Below, piece after piece: positions 1 to 7,349 of a stretch of 8,497 nucleotides of DNA (positions are counted from its first letter, which is position 1; each line of letters begins with the position of its first letter). Below the pieces are notes generated by a model. It worked only from the letters and a program-made list of their open reading frames with translations. It ran no database searches and was not told the origin of the DNA. The stretch comes from Gammaproteobacteria bacterium (GTDB lineage: Bacteria; Pseudomonadota; Gammaproteobacteria; Enterobacterales; Kangiellaceae), in contig JABXIW010000193.1 of assembly GCA_013372875.1 (NCBI GenBank), forward strand, positions 1 to 8,497. The letters are read 5' to 3'. Both the position numbers and the translations under genes were made by a program.

Positions 1-19
1 CCAGCTGAGCTATAGCCCC
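1..19 (-). tRNA. tRNA-Ala, 5' end only (truncated by window edge)
   Basis: Read on the minus strand, these 19 bases are GGGGCTATAGCTCAGCTGG. This is the acceptor 5' strand, the T8-A9 pair of the core and the start of the D-arm (AGCTCAGCTGG) of a bacterial tRNA. As I recall it, the start matches tRNA-Ala of E. coli (both GGC and UGC isoacceptors). The anticodon, the T-arm and the 3' end lie outside the window, so the isoacceptor cannot be given. The mature 5' end is at position 19, and a strong promoter lies about 40 bases behind it. The identity as alanine rests on recall of the family sequence; the identity as a tRNA is quite safe. Confidence 0.85.
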
Positions 20-59
20 AATACCTTGAAACACTAGCAGTGCTTCATCAGTGGCGCGC

Positions 60-87
60 ATTTTATCATGGCACTTTTGACTGTCAA
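60..87 (-). promoter_or_regulatory. Sigma-70-type promoter of the tRNA-Ala gene
   Basis: On the minus strand there is a perfect -35 box TTGACA (82-87), a 16-base spacer, and a -10 box TAAAAT (60-65, one mismatch to TATAAT). It is followed by a very G+C-rich discriminator, GCGCGC, at 54-59. Transcription would start near 52-53 and give a leader of about 33 bases before the mature tRNA 5' end at 19. A GC-rich discriminator behind a near-consensus promoter is the known hallmark of stable-RNA promoters under stringent (ppGpp/DksA) control. That regulation is inferred, not shown. Confidence 0.75.
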
Positions 88-235
88 CTGACTTTTGGCG
101 TTATTGTAAATTTTCTGATAAATCAGGTGGTTAGATTTCAAACCACAGACTTTAGTGAATTGTTTAATTCTTCGGCATAAGTTTGTTGAGATGTAATTTT
201 TGAAACATTTGTTAACTCTTTGTCATTACTGATCA

Positions 236-266
236 TTAGGTTTGTGTAAGACTATTCCTATATAAT
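236..266 (+). promoter_or_regulatory. Putative promoter of the RND pump operon
   Basis: A perfect -10 hexamer TATAAT lies at 261-266, about 43 bases before the adaptor start codon. No good -35 box is found at 15-19 bases upstream; the best fits, such as TTAGGT at 236-241, match poorly. A direct repeat TCATTA (223-228 and 233-238) sits just upstream, with a 10-base period. Strong -10, weak -35 and an upstream direct repeat would fit a promoter needing an activator, but this is inference. Two further dyads in the intergenic region are GTGGTT/AACCAC (127-132 with 141-146) and GAATT/AATTC (157-161 with 166-170). Confidence 0.4.
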
Positions 267-308
267 AGCGCCATAACTACTTGATCTACTTAGCAGCGAG
301 AAGGAAAC

Positions 309-1562
309 ATGACAAAGCGTATATTAATAGGGTTGCTCATTATTGGCATCACAGTGATTTTTATAGCTGTAGGTATCTTTACCAAAGCAAAGCCTCCTAA
401 ACGTGTACAACTACCCCCTACCCCATTAGTTGAAACCATTATCACAGAAGCGGATGCTCAACAGTTTGTTGTTAAGAGCCAGGGGCCAGTTCAACCTAAA
501 CTTAACAGTAACATTGTAGCTGAAGTTAGTGGACGCATTGATAGCGTATCCAAAGATTTCCGAGTCGGTGCTTTTGTTAAAAAAGACGATGTACTCTTTA
601 CTATTGACTCTGCTAACTACGTTGCTAACTTGCGCTCAGCTGAAGCTAGCCTAGCTCAAGCTAAGGCCACTTTCCAAGATGCTAAAGCTCGCTCTGATCA
701 AGCTAAAAAAGACTGGGCAAAAATAGGACGTGGCGAAGCTAGCGACTTAGTTTTAAAAATTCCACAGCTAAATCAAGCAAAAGCTAGTGTGCAGTCTGCT
801 GAAGCGAACCTTTTACGAGCACAAAGAGACTTAGCTAGAACCAAGGTTAAGGCTCCATACGATGCTTTGATTAAGAGTAAACAAGTAGATTTGGGCCAAT
901 ACGTCAATACAGGCTTTACGGTTGCCAATTTATATGGCACTCAAACTGCTGAGGTGCGCTTACCATTGGCAGATAGAGACCTAGCTTATTTGCAGTTGCC
1001 ACAACAAGGTATTGAAGCATCTTATCCTAACGTTTTATTGCACGGTATTTACGCAGGCCAAGCTCACAGCTGGAATGGCAAGATAGTAAGAACCGAAGGT
1101 GTGGTCGAAGAAAACAATCGGTTAACTTATCTAGTTGCAGAAATTGCAGATCCTTATGGCTTAATTTCTAAAACCAACAATATTTCTCCGCTGCGCTTCG
1201 GAACCTTTGTTAGCGCTGATATCGAGGGCATCACTAAAGATAGCTTAATGGTATTACCTCGCTCAGCCTTAATTAATGATAACCAAGTACTGTTAATTAC
1301 CGATGAAAACAAAATTCAAATCACTGATATTAATATCGTTCGCGGTGAAAAGAATGTGGTTTATATTGACTCTGGATTAGAGCAAGGTTCAGAAGTTGTC
1401 ACTACCCCAATTGAAAACCCAATCAATGGAATGTTGGTAAAAAGATTAAGTGATAAAGAAGCTGAAGATCAAAAGAAAGCCGCTGAAGCAGTCGCTGAAA
1501 AAACTACTGCTGAAGAACCAGAAAATACCAATAACAGTAAAAACGTAGCGGTAAGCCAATAA
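309..1562 (+). CDS. RND efflux periplasmic adaptor subunit (HlyD/MFP family)
   Basis: This 417-residue protein is the membrane fusion subunit that links an RND permease to an outer-membrane channel across the periplasm. Residues about 5-26 form one hydrophobic segment with no lipobox cysteine, so it is probably an uncleaved inner-membrane anchor rather than a lipoprotein. The first half of the barrel-sandwich (lipoyl-like) domain is at about 66-100 (AEVSGRI at 71-77). An alanine-rich alpha-hairpin follows at about 105-180, then the second lipoyl half at about 178-215 (KAPYDALI at 181-188, with LGQYV after it), then beta-barrel and membrane-proximal domains to about 375. The tail (376-417) is rich in Lys, Glu, Ala and Asn and looks disordered. 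The start is supported by AAGGA at 301-305 preceded by GAG at 298-300; the spacing of AAGGA is short. The permease gene follows after 15 bases. The substrate cannot be read from the sequence. Confidence 0.9.
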   Translation: MTKRILIGLLIIGITVIFIAVGIFTKAKPPKRVQLPPTPLVETIITEADAQQFVVKSQGPVQPKLNSNIVAEVSGRIDSVSKDFRVGAFVKKDDVLFTIDSANYVANLRSAEASLAQAKATFQDAKARSDQAKKDWAKIGRGEASDLVLKIPQLNQAKASVQSAEANLLRAQRDLARTKVKAPYDALIKSKQVDLGQYVNTGFTVANLYGTQTAEVRLPLADRDLAYLQLPQQGIEASYPNVLLHGIYAGQAHSWNGKIVRTEGVVEENNRLTYLVAEIADPYGLISKTNNISPLRFGTFVSADIEGITKDSLMVLPRSALINDNQVLLITDENKIQITDINIVRGEKNVVYIDSGLEQGSEVVTTPIENPINGMLVKRLSDKEAEDQKKAAEAVAEKTTAEEPENTNNSKNVAVSQ

Positions 1563-1577
1563 TAGGAGTTGCGCTAA

Positions 1578-4500
1578 ATGGTTAAAGAATACGATACTAA
1601 CTCTGGAATTATCGCATGGTTTGCCCGCAACACAGTTGCGGCAAATCTTCTGATGTTTTCACTTCTGATCGCGGGCATTATCAGTATGTTTGTGATCCGC
1701 AAACAAATCTTTCCTGACTTTGTTACCAACTCAATTTCGATCCGAGTAGCCTACCCTGGTGCCGCACCACAAGAAGTGGAAGAAGGCATTGTGGTCAAAA
1801 TCGAGGAAAACATTAAGGAAATTGAAGGCATTGAGAAAATTAACTCCTTTGCAAGAGAAGGCTCAGCCAATATTACGGTAGAAGTGAAGCAAGGGTATGC
1901 GGTTGCCGATGTGATGGATGAAGTCAAAATTCGAGTTGATTCCATTCCAAGGTTTCCTGACTCTGCCGAGCGACCGATTATTTATGAGAGGCGCTTTACT
2001 CGCGATGTGATGTGGGTCAGTGTTTATGGTGATGCTGACGAAAGAACCTTAAAAGAACTTGCCAATGAGATTAAAGACGAACTAGTAGCCGAAGAGGATA
2101 TTAGTAATGTTGAGGTAAATGGCGTACGGCCATATGAAGTAAGTATTCAAGTAACGGACCAAAAACTACGCGAATACGGTTTAACGCTTGAGCAAGTTTC
2201 ACAAGCAATCCGACAATCATCTTTGGATTTACCTAGTGGTACTATTAAAACCGCGGGCGGCGATATTTTGGTCAGAACCAAAGAGCAGGCCTATGAAGGT
2301 TTTGAGTTTGCTCAGATCCCATTAAAAACTCTAACTGACGGCACAAGACTATATTTGTCGGACGTTGCAGCAATTGATGATGGCTTTGCAGAATACCAAT
2401 ACATCAGTCGTTTCGATGGTAAGAATGCGGTTAATCTCCGCGTTAAATCCAGTTTGGAGTCCGATGACTTGGCCTCTTCTGCTGCGGTTTACAAATACCT
2501 TGATAAAAAGACTCAAGCACTACCTGACTCAGTATCTTTAGATGCATGGGGTGATGGAACTTATTACTTAAAAGGTCGCTTAAACTTAATGCTTGGCAAC
2601 CTTTTTGCAGGCTTAATTTTAGTATTCTGTGTCTTGGCATTGTTTTTAAGATTCCGCTTATCCTTCTGGGTAGCTATTGGTATTCCTATCTGTTTCGGTG
2701 GAGCTTTAACCACAATGCTGCTCTACCCTGGCTTTGCAATTACCATCAATATGATCAGCCTCTTCGCCTTTATTCTGGTGTTGGGGATTGTGGTTGATGA
2801 TGCAATCATCATCGCTGAAAGTTCCTGGTCGAGCATTGAAGAAAAAGGTCATAGTGTTGAGAGCGTGATTCAAGGTGCCCGTCGAGTAGCACTACCAGCA
2901 ACTTTTGGTGTATTGACCACCATTGCAGCATTCTATCCGATGCTTAATGTTTCCGGTGCCTTCAGTAATGCTATGGCATCGATTGGCCTGGTAGTGATGT
3001 TCTGCTTACTGTTCTCACTAATTGAGTCGAAATTGATTTTGCCAGCTCACTTGGCGCATATGAAGTTACACAAGCCAGAAGATGCCAAGAACCCATTGGT
3101 GCGTAAATTCAAAATGTTCTTTAGTGGTATCCGTCGCAAATTTGCTGCAGGTATGAAACGCTTCATTGAAAACGTTTATAAGCCTGGTTTAACTAAATTA
3201 GTTGAAATTCGAGGCTTAGTCATTGTCACTTTTGTCTGCTTATTTTTAATCTCAACCGCTGGTTTTATTGGCTCTGGCTGGGTTAAGGCTGAAATGTTCC
3301 CGAACATCCCCAATGACGGTGTATTTGTTGAAATTAAAATGGCGGAAGGCGCTACTGCCGAAAGTACCATTAGTGCCACTGAGATAGTTGCTGAAAAACT
3401 TAATGAGCTTGATAGAGAAATCACAGAAGAACATGGCAAGCCAATTAAAGCTCATTATGTGATGTGGACCAACAATAACACTGCAGGCTATATGTGGGTT
3501 GAGCTGCAAAAGTCTGAAAATATGCCGATTAATCAATTCAAAGTAACAGATTTATGGCGCGACAAAGTTGGCCAAATTCCTGGCGTCAAAGAAATTGGCT
3601 TCGGCGGCGGTGGCGGCCCTGGTGGCGGTGGTGTTGGCTATCGTTTGATTGGCGAAAACATGGAAGATTTGCGTTTAGTTTCTGAAGAACTAAAAGACAA
3701 GTTAGCAACCTATGAAGGCGTTTATGATATCAGCGACTCTTTATCGGGCGGCAAAGAAGAAATCGTCATCAAGCTAAAGCCTGCGGCGACCAACCTTGGT
3801 TTAACGGTGCAAGATCTGTCACGTCAAGTACGTAATGCATTCTACGGTGCAGAGGCTCAGCGATTCCAGCGCGATAACGAAGAAATCAAAGTTTTCGTGC
3901 GCTACCCTCTTTCTGAGCGTCGCTCGTTAGGTAATCTTGAGAATATGCCCGTTAGAACCCAAAGCGGTGACTATGTAACCTTTGCTGATGTGGCTACTTT
4001 CGAATTAGCAGAAGGTTTCTCTACTATTTCGCGTATTGATGGAGTAAGAGCCAACCGTTTATCAGCGGACGTGAGCCCTGAAGCCCCAATTTCCTCTAAT
4101 GAAATTGATGCTGAAATTAAGAAAGAGTTCTTGCCAGATTTATTAGCAAAATATCCAACTGTAGAGTTAGTTCCTGGCGGCCCAAGCAAAAACCAGCAAA
4201 CACTACAGTTTGAACTTGTTACAGGCTTCCTAATTGGCATGGGCTTGATCTTCATTTTGCTCGCTATTCCACTGAAATCATACATCAAGCCATTAGTGGT
4301 TATGTCTGCAATTCCATTTGGTATTATTGGAGCCATGGTCGGTCACTTGATTATGGGTATATCCCTAAGTATGTTCTCCTTCTTTGGGATTATTGCTTTG
4401 TCAGGGGTTGTGGTGAACGATAGCTTGTTAATGGTTGATTTTATTAATCGTGGTCGAGCAGAAGGTCTATCGCGTAAAGAAGCTGCTATCCGAGCCGGTA

Positions 4501-4757
4501 CTCGCCGCTTCCGCGCCATTATCCTAACTTCGTTAACCACATTCTTTGGTTTATTACCTATTACCTTAGAAACCAGTTTGCAAGCACAGTTCGTGATCCC
4601 AATGGCGGTATCGCTTGGATTTGGTATTGTCTTTGCGACTGTAATCACGCTAATCTGGATCCCATGTTTATATATCATGATGGGCAACGCTAAAGATTGG
4701 TTTTTACAGCGCGATCCTAAGAGCTTGGCCAAACAAGCTGCAATAGAAAACGCTTAG
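1578..4757 (+). CDS. RND efflux transporter permease subunit (AcrB-like, HAE family)
   Basis: This 1059-residue protein is an inner-membrane proton-driven pump of the AcrB/COG0841 type, at the family's usual length. TM1 is at about 17-39, followed by a large periplasmic loop to about 335. TM2 is near 338-358 and TM3-TM6 run to about 490. TM7 is at about 546-567, with a second periplasmic loop to about 875. TM8-TM12 lie near 880-897, 904-926, 930-955, 980-997 and 1005-1035. The TM4 proton-relay pair D407-D408 is present (VVDDAI), and so is the TM11 threonine (T984 in LTSLTT). The position of the AcrB TM10 lysine is occupied by N947-D948 (VVNDSLLMVDF). A glycine-rich stretch lies at 674-687 in the second loop. 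The start has GGAG at 1565-1568 with 9 bases to ATG. It forms an operon with the adaptor and a terminator follows directly. Substrates may be drugs, lipids or other compounds; none can be assigned. No outer-membrane partner is encoded beside it. Confidence 0.92.
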   Translation: MVKEYDTNSGIIAWFARNTVAANLLMFSLLIAGIISMFVIRKQIFPDFVTNSISIRVAYPGAAPQEVEEGIVVKIEENIKEIEGIEKINSFAREGSANITVEVKQGYAVADVMDEVKIRVDSIPRFPDSAERPIIYERRFTRDVMWVSVYGDADERTLKELANEIKDELVAEEDISNVEVNGVRPYEVSIQVTDQKLREYGLTLEQVSQAIRQSSLDLPSGTIKTAGGDILVRTKEQAYEGFEFAQIPLKTLTDGTRLYLSDVAAIDDGFAEYQYISRFDGKNAVNLRVKSSLESDDLASSAAVYKYLDKKTQALPDSVSLDAWGDGTYYLKGRLNLMLGNLFAGLILVFCVLALFLRFRLSFWVAIGIPICFGGALTTMLLYPGFAITINMISLFAFILVLGIVVDDAIIIAESSWSSIEEKGHSVESVIQGARRVALPATFGVLTTIAAFYPMLNVSGAFSNAMASIGLVVMFCLLFSLIESKLILPAHLAHMKLHKPEDAKNPLVRKFKMFFSGIRRKFAAGMKRFIENVYKPGLTKLVEIRGLVIVTFVCLFLISTAGFIGSGWVKAEMFPNIPNDGVFVEIKMAEGATAESTISATEIVAEKLNELDREITEEHGKPIKAHYVMWTNNNTAGYMWVELQKSENMPINQFKVTDLWRDKVGQIPGVKEIGFGGGGGPGGGGVGYRLIGENMEDLRLVSEELKDKLATYEGVYDISDSLSGGKEEIVIKLKPAATNLGLTVQDLSRQVRNAFYGAEAQRFQRDNEEIKVFVRYPLSERRSLGNLENMPVRTQSGDYVTFADVATFELAEGFSTISRIDGVRANRLSADVSPEAPISSNEIDAEIKKEFLPDLLAKYPTVELVPGGPSKNQQTLQFELVTGFLIGMGLIFILLAIPLKSYIKPLVVMSAIPFGIIGAMVGHLIMGISLSMFSFFGIIALSGVVVNDSLLMVDFINRGRAEGLSRKEAAIRAGTRRFRAIILTSLTTFFGLLPITLETSLQAQFVIPMAVSLGFGIVFATVITLIWIPCLYIMMGNAKDWFLQRDPKSLAKQAAIENA

Positions 4758-4776
4758 CAAACAGGCGTTGTACATT

Positions 4777-4802
4777 AAAAGGAGCCTGATGGCTCCTTTT
4801 TT
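4777..4802 (+). terminator. Rho-independent terminator of the RND operon
   Basis: A perfect 10-base-pair stem AAAAGGAGCC / GGCTCCTTTT (4777-4786 with 4791-4800) closes a TGAT loop and runs into a T tract (4797-4802). It lies 20 bases after the permease stop codon. The A/T symmetry of the stem base would also give some activity on the minus strand, but no minus-strand gene ends here. Confidence 0.9.
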
Positions 4803-4854
4803 GTTTATATCTTTATGGGTTGGTCTTACCTGACAAGATTTCATAAAAATTTAG

Positions 4855-4882
4855 TTGTAATCCAAGCCATTAGTCTTACACT
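4855..4882 (+). promoter_or_regulatory. Candidate promoter of pykA
   Basis: TTGTAA (4855-4860), a 16-base spacer and TACACT (4877-4882) are the best paired boxes I can find before pykA. Each matches the sigma-70 consensus at four of six positions. A start near 4889 would give a leader of only about 23 bases, which has no Shine-Dalgarno sequence. The call is weak and other pairings are possible. The strong terminator upstream does imply that pykA needs its own promoter in 4803-4911. Confidence 0.25.
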
Positions 4883-4911
4883 AGCCTTAATATCTTGCTG
4901 ATTTATTTTTT

Positions 4912-6357
4912 ATGTTAAAACGAACTAAAATCGTTGCGACTTTAGGTCCTGCAACTGACTCCAAAGAATCCATTCAATCTTTAATCGAAGCTGGCGCTAA
5001 TGTATTTCGGCTAAATTTTTCACATGGCGAGGCAGAAGATCATATTCGCCGAGCAGAGCGCATTCGTGATATCGCCAAAGAGCAAAATACCTATATCGCT
5101 ATTTTAGGCGACTTACAGGGTCCTAAAATTCGAGTAGCCCGCTTTAAAGACAGCAAAATCATGCTGGTTAAAGGCGCGACTTTCACCATCGACGTCAACC
5201 TTGATCGTGAAGCTGGAACACAAGAGGAAGTTGGCAGCAGCTACACCACCTTGCCGCAAGAAGTTAAAGTTGGTGACCAGTTAATGTTAGATGATGGCCG
5301 TATTCAGCTAACAGTTACCGCCATCGACGGCGGCAAAGTAGTAACCCAAGTCGAGATTGGCGGCGAGTTAAGTAACAACAAAGGCATCAATTTAAAAGGC
5401 GGTGGTCTATCTGCACCGGCTTTAACAGATAAAGACAAAGAAGACATCAAAACAGCTGCGAAAATTGGTATCGATTACTTAGCAGTTTCTTTTCCTCGCA
5501 GCGCAGATGATATAAACCAAGCGAGACAGTTACTACAAGAAGCTGGTGGAGATTGCGCCTTAGTTGCCAAAATTGAGCGCGCGGAAACGGTTAACGACCA
5601 TGAGATTTTAGACGCAATTATTCTAGCTTCGGATGCTGTAATGGTTGCACGTGGCGATCTAGGTGTTGAAATTGGTGATGCGGCGTTAATTGGCGTGCAA
5701 AAGCACATCATCAACCGTACTCGTGAGCTGAATCGTGTTGTGATAACCGCCACTCAAATGATGGAGTCCATGATCCATAATCCGATCCCTACTCGTGCTG
5801 AAATTTTTGATGTGGCCAATGCTATTTTGGATGGCACTGATGCTGTAATGCTGAGCGCCGAAACGGCCACTGGTGATAACCCAGCAAAAACCGTACAAGC
5901 GATGGCCAATGTTTGTGTGGGTGCTGAAGGGCAAAAACTCGCGACCACTTCAAATCATCGTGTTGATATTAACTTCGAGTTAATCGACGAGGCCATAGCC
6001 ATGGCGACTATGTACACCGCCAATCATCTAAACGGGGTAAAAGCGATTATTTCGCTCACTGAATCAGGTTCAACCTCCCTATGGCTTTCTCGTATTCGCT
6101 CAGGAATGCCAATTTATGCGCTCAGCCGTAGCATTAACACTTTAAGAAAAGTTGCTTTGTATCGCGGTGTAGAGCCGATAAACTTCGATCCTACCGCCCT
6201 CGCCCGACATGATGTTAACCGTCTTGCGGTAGAAGAGCTGAGAAGTCGCGGTTATGTTAAAGATGGTGACTTAGTTATTATCACCAAAGGGGATTCTATG
6301 GGCACTTTAGGCGGCACTAATGCCATGAAAGTAGTTCGAGTTGGGGAAGTAAATTAG
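4912..6357 (+). CDS. pykA: Pyruvate kinase, type II (PykA)
   Basis: The enzyme converts phosphoenolpyruvate and ADP to pyruvate and ATP in the cytoplasm, the last step of glycolysis. The 481 residues match E. coli PykA (480) in length and closely in sequence. The N-terminal [12 protein letters not shown] is at 4-15. R33, N35 and S37 (RLNFSHG) fit the nucleotide and monovalent-ion site. GDLQGPKIR at 66-74 leads into the mobile B domain (about 70-168). K220 and E222 (KIERAE) and D249 (VARGDLG) are the catalytic lysine and the divalent-metal ligands. T281 lies in TATQMMESM, and [13 protein letters not shown] follows. The spacing between E222 and D249 carries the three extra residues typical of PykA rather than PykF. 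The C-terminal domain (about 350-481) is complete and ends [13 protein letters not shown]. The start is fixed by an in-frame stop a few codons upstream. There is no Shine-Dalgarno sequence: the bases before ATG are nearly all A/T. Type II enzymes are generally activated by AMP and sugar monophosphates; this is family knowledge only. Confidence 0.96.
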   Translation: MLKRTKIVATLGPATDSKESIQSLIEAGANVFRLNFSHGEAEDHIRRAERIRDIAKEQNTYIAILGDLQGPKIRVARFKDSKIMLVKGATFTIDVNLDREAGTQEEVGSSYTTLPQEVKVGDQLMLDDGRIQLTVTAIDGGKVVTQVEIGGELSNNKGINLKGGGLSAPALTDKDKEDIKTAAKIGIDYLAVSFPRSADDINQARQLLQEAGGDCALVAKIERAETVNDHEILDAIILASDAVMVARGDLGVEIGDAALIGVQKHIINRTRELNRVVITATQMMESMIHNPIPTRAEIFDVANAILDGTDAVMLSAETATGDNPAKTVQAMANVCVGAEGQKLATTSNHRVDINFELIDEAIAMATMYTANHLNGVKAIISLTESGSTSLWLSRIRSGMPIYALSRSINTLRKVALYRGVEPINFDPTALARHDVNRLAVEELRSRGYVKDGDLVIITKGDSMGTLGGTNAMKVVRVGEVN

Positions 6358-6378
6358 CTATTTATTAAGTTAAATAGC
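6357..6378. terminator. Weak A/T-rich hairpin between convergent genes
   Basis: A perfect 8-base-pair dyad GCTATTTA / TAAATAGC (6357-6364 with 6371-6378) with a 6-base loop starts at the last base of the pykA stop codon. The stem is A/T-rich and no proper T tract follows on either strand. It could be a minor bidirectional terminator or an mRNA 3' end structure between pykA and the opposing EamA gene, but it is not a textbook terminator. Confidence 0.25.
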
Positions 6379-6393
6379 GCTTATAAATAATTC

Positions 6394-7299
6394 TTAGATA
6401 CCACCAATAAAAATTACTACACCACTAAAAGCTAGCGCCATCCCCGCTAGCTTTCTTTTATTTAGTGGCTCTTGTAAAAAGAACCAAGCTAGCAGCACAA
6501 TAAAAATATTTGCCGTTTCATTTAATACAGAAGCAACTGAGGCGTCGGTATATTTAAAGCCGCCAAGCCAGAATAACATCGCAAGGTAAGTGGCAAAAAC
6601 GCTAGCACTTATCAGATAAAACCAATTGTGTTTTTTTGTGGTAAATTCGAGCTTTACAGCTTTCAATTTATTCCTTAGCAGCATAAAGATAAACATACCA
6701 ATCACGCCGGCTAATAAGCGCAATAACACAATCCAGAAAAAGCCATGCTCGCCACTGTCCAATACAGGCTTAACCATCACCACCCCCATGGCAGTTAGAA
6801 AGACCGAAGCCGCTGCATACAAGATCCCGCGATATAGATTATGAGTATCCACCTCCTGATAGCGTTTTTGATAAACCACAATCAAGATCCCGGTAATCAC
6901 CAAAACAAAGCCTAGCCATTGCCATAAGGCTAAGGATTCATTTAGATAGAAAATAGAAAGTAGAATTACGAATGGGCTATACAAACTGGCAACTATGGCT
7001 GTTCGGCCTGCGCCAATTTTTCTAAGTGCTTGAAAATACCAATTGTCAGCAATGGCGATGCCAAAGTAACCGCTTAAAATAACAATCAGCCACTCTTGCG
7101 GACTTAGCTCAGGAACAGTAAAACCTTCCATGATTAAGGCTGTAGGAATGATGAGCAAGGTGGCGATACAGTTCTTGAAAAAATTGAGATTGTTAGCGCT
7201 CAGAGACTCACCTGAATGCTTAAACAGGACGACACCAATTGCCCAACAAACTGCACACGCAAGTGATAAAACTTCACCTAAGCCCATAATAAACTGCAT
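6394..7299 (-). CDS. EamA/DMT-family transporter
   Basis: This 301-residue protein is strongly hydrophobic, with about ten transmembrane helices arranged as two EamA repeats (about 6-142 and 156-299), the usual size and plan of the drug/metabolite transporter superfamily. Each repeat has the conserved glutamate near the start of its last helix (E121 in LNESL, E277 in QEPLN), followed by the G-rich final helix (GFVLVITGILIVV and GMALAFSGVVIFIGG). Members export or import amino acids, nucleosides, sugars or other small metabolites; the substrate cannot be deduced. M1 is used as the start; M5 (7285-7287) is an alternative, and neither has a clear Shine-Dalgarno sequence. An in-frame TAG shortly upstream excludes a longer product. 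It lies 50 bases after the MaoC-like gene with no terminator between, so cotranscription is likely. Its 3' end contains a hairpin that may terminate pykA from the other strand. Confidence 0.9.
   Translation of the reverse strand: MQFIMGLGEVLSLACAVCWAIGVVLFKHSGESLSANNLNFFKNCIATLLIIPTALIMEGFTVPELSPQEWLIVILSGYFGIAIADNWYFQALRKIGAGRTAIVASLYSPFVILLSIFYLNESLALWQWLGFVLVITGILIVVYQKRYQEVDTHNLYRGILYAAASVFLTAMGVVMVKPVLDSGEHGFFWIVLLRLLAGVIGMFIFMLLRNKLKAVKLEFTTKKHNWFYLISASVFATYLAMLFWLGGFKYTDASVASVLNETANIFIVLLAWFFLQEPLNKRKLAGMALAFSGVVIFIGGI
6428..6460 (+). terminator. Probable pykA terminator inside the 3' end of the opposing gene
   Basis: A perfect 10-base-pair stem AAAGCTAGCG / CGCTAGCTTT (6428-6437 with 6445-6454) encloses a 7-base loop and is followed on the plus strand by CTTTCTTTTA-type T-rich sequence (6451-6460). 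It lies 70 bases after the pykA stop and within the coding sequence of the minus-strand transporter (around its residues 281-291). On the plus strand it has the form of an intrinsic terminator with an interrupted T tract. On the minus strand the following T run is shorter. It is the best candidate for ending pykA transcription, but it may also be a chance consequence of the alanine and leucine codons. Confidence 0.5.
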
Positions 7300-7349
7300 T
7301 AGAAATCGTGTGGCTAAAGTACCACAAAGCGATAAAATAAACTAAAAGT

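Noticed and set aside
3971..4732. Two long open frames on the minus strand (3971-4336 and 4343-4732) opposite the RND permease gene.
   Set aside because: They lie wholly antisense to a clearly conserved coding sequence, and their translations are low in complexity and resemble no family. They are by-products of the permease codon use.
5212..5260. Possible potassium-independence signature in the B domain of PykA (the residue at the position of rabbit Glu117).
   Set aside because: The loop before SSYTTLP aligns ambiguously with characterised enzymes, with offsets of one residue between family members. The diagnostic residue cannot be fixed by eye and no claim is made.
5475..5948. Minus-strand open frames opposite the central part of pykA.
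   Set aside because: They overlap one another in different frames and lie over the conserved catalytic core of pyruvate kinase, with no promoter or ribosome binding site. They are shadows of the real gene.
7300..7349. Short dyad TGTGG/CCACA between the hydratase and EamA genes as a terminator.
   Set aside because: The stem is only 5 base pairs, the loop is 8 bases and no T tract follows on the minus strand. It does not separate the two genes into different transcription units.
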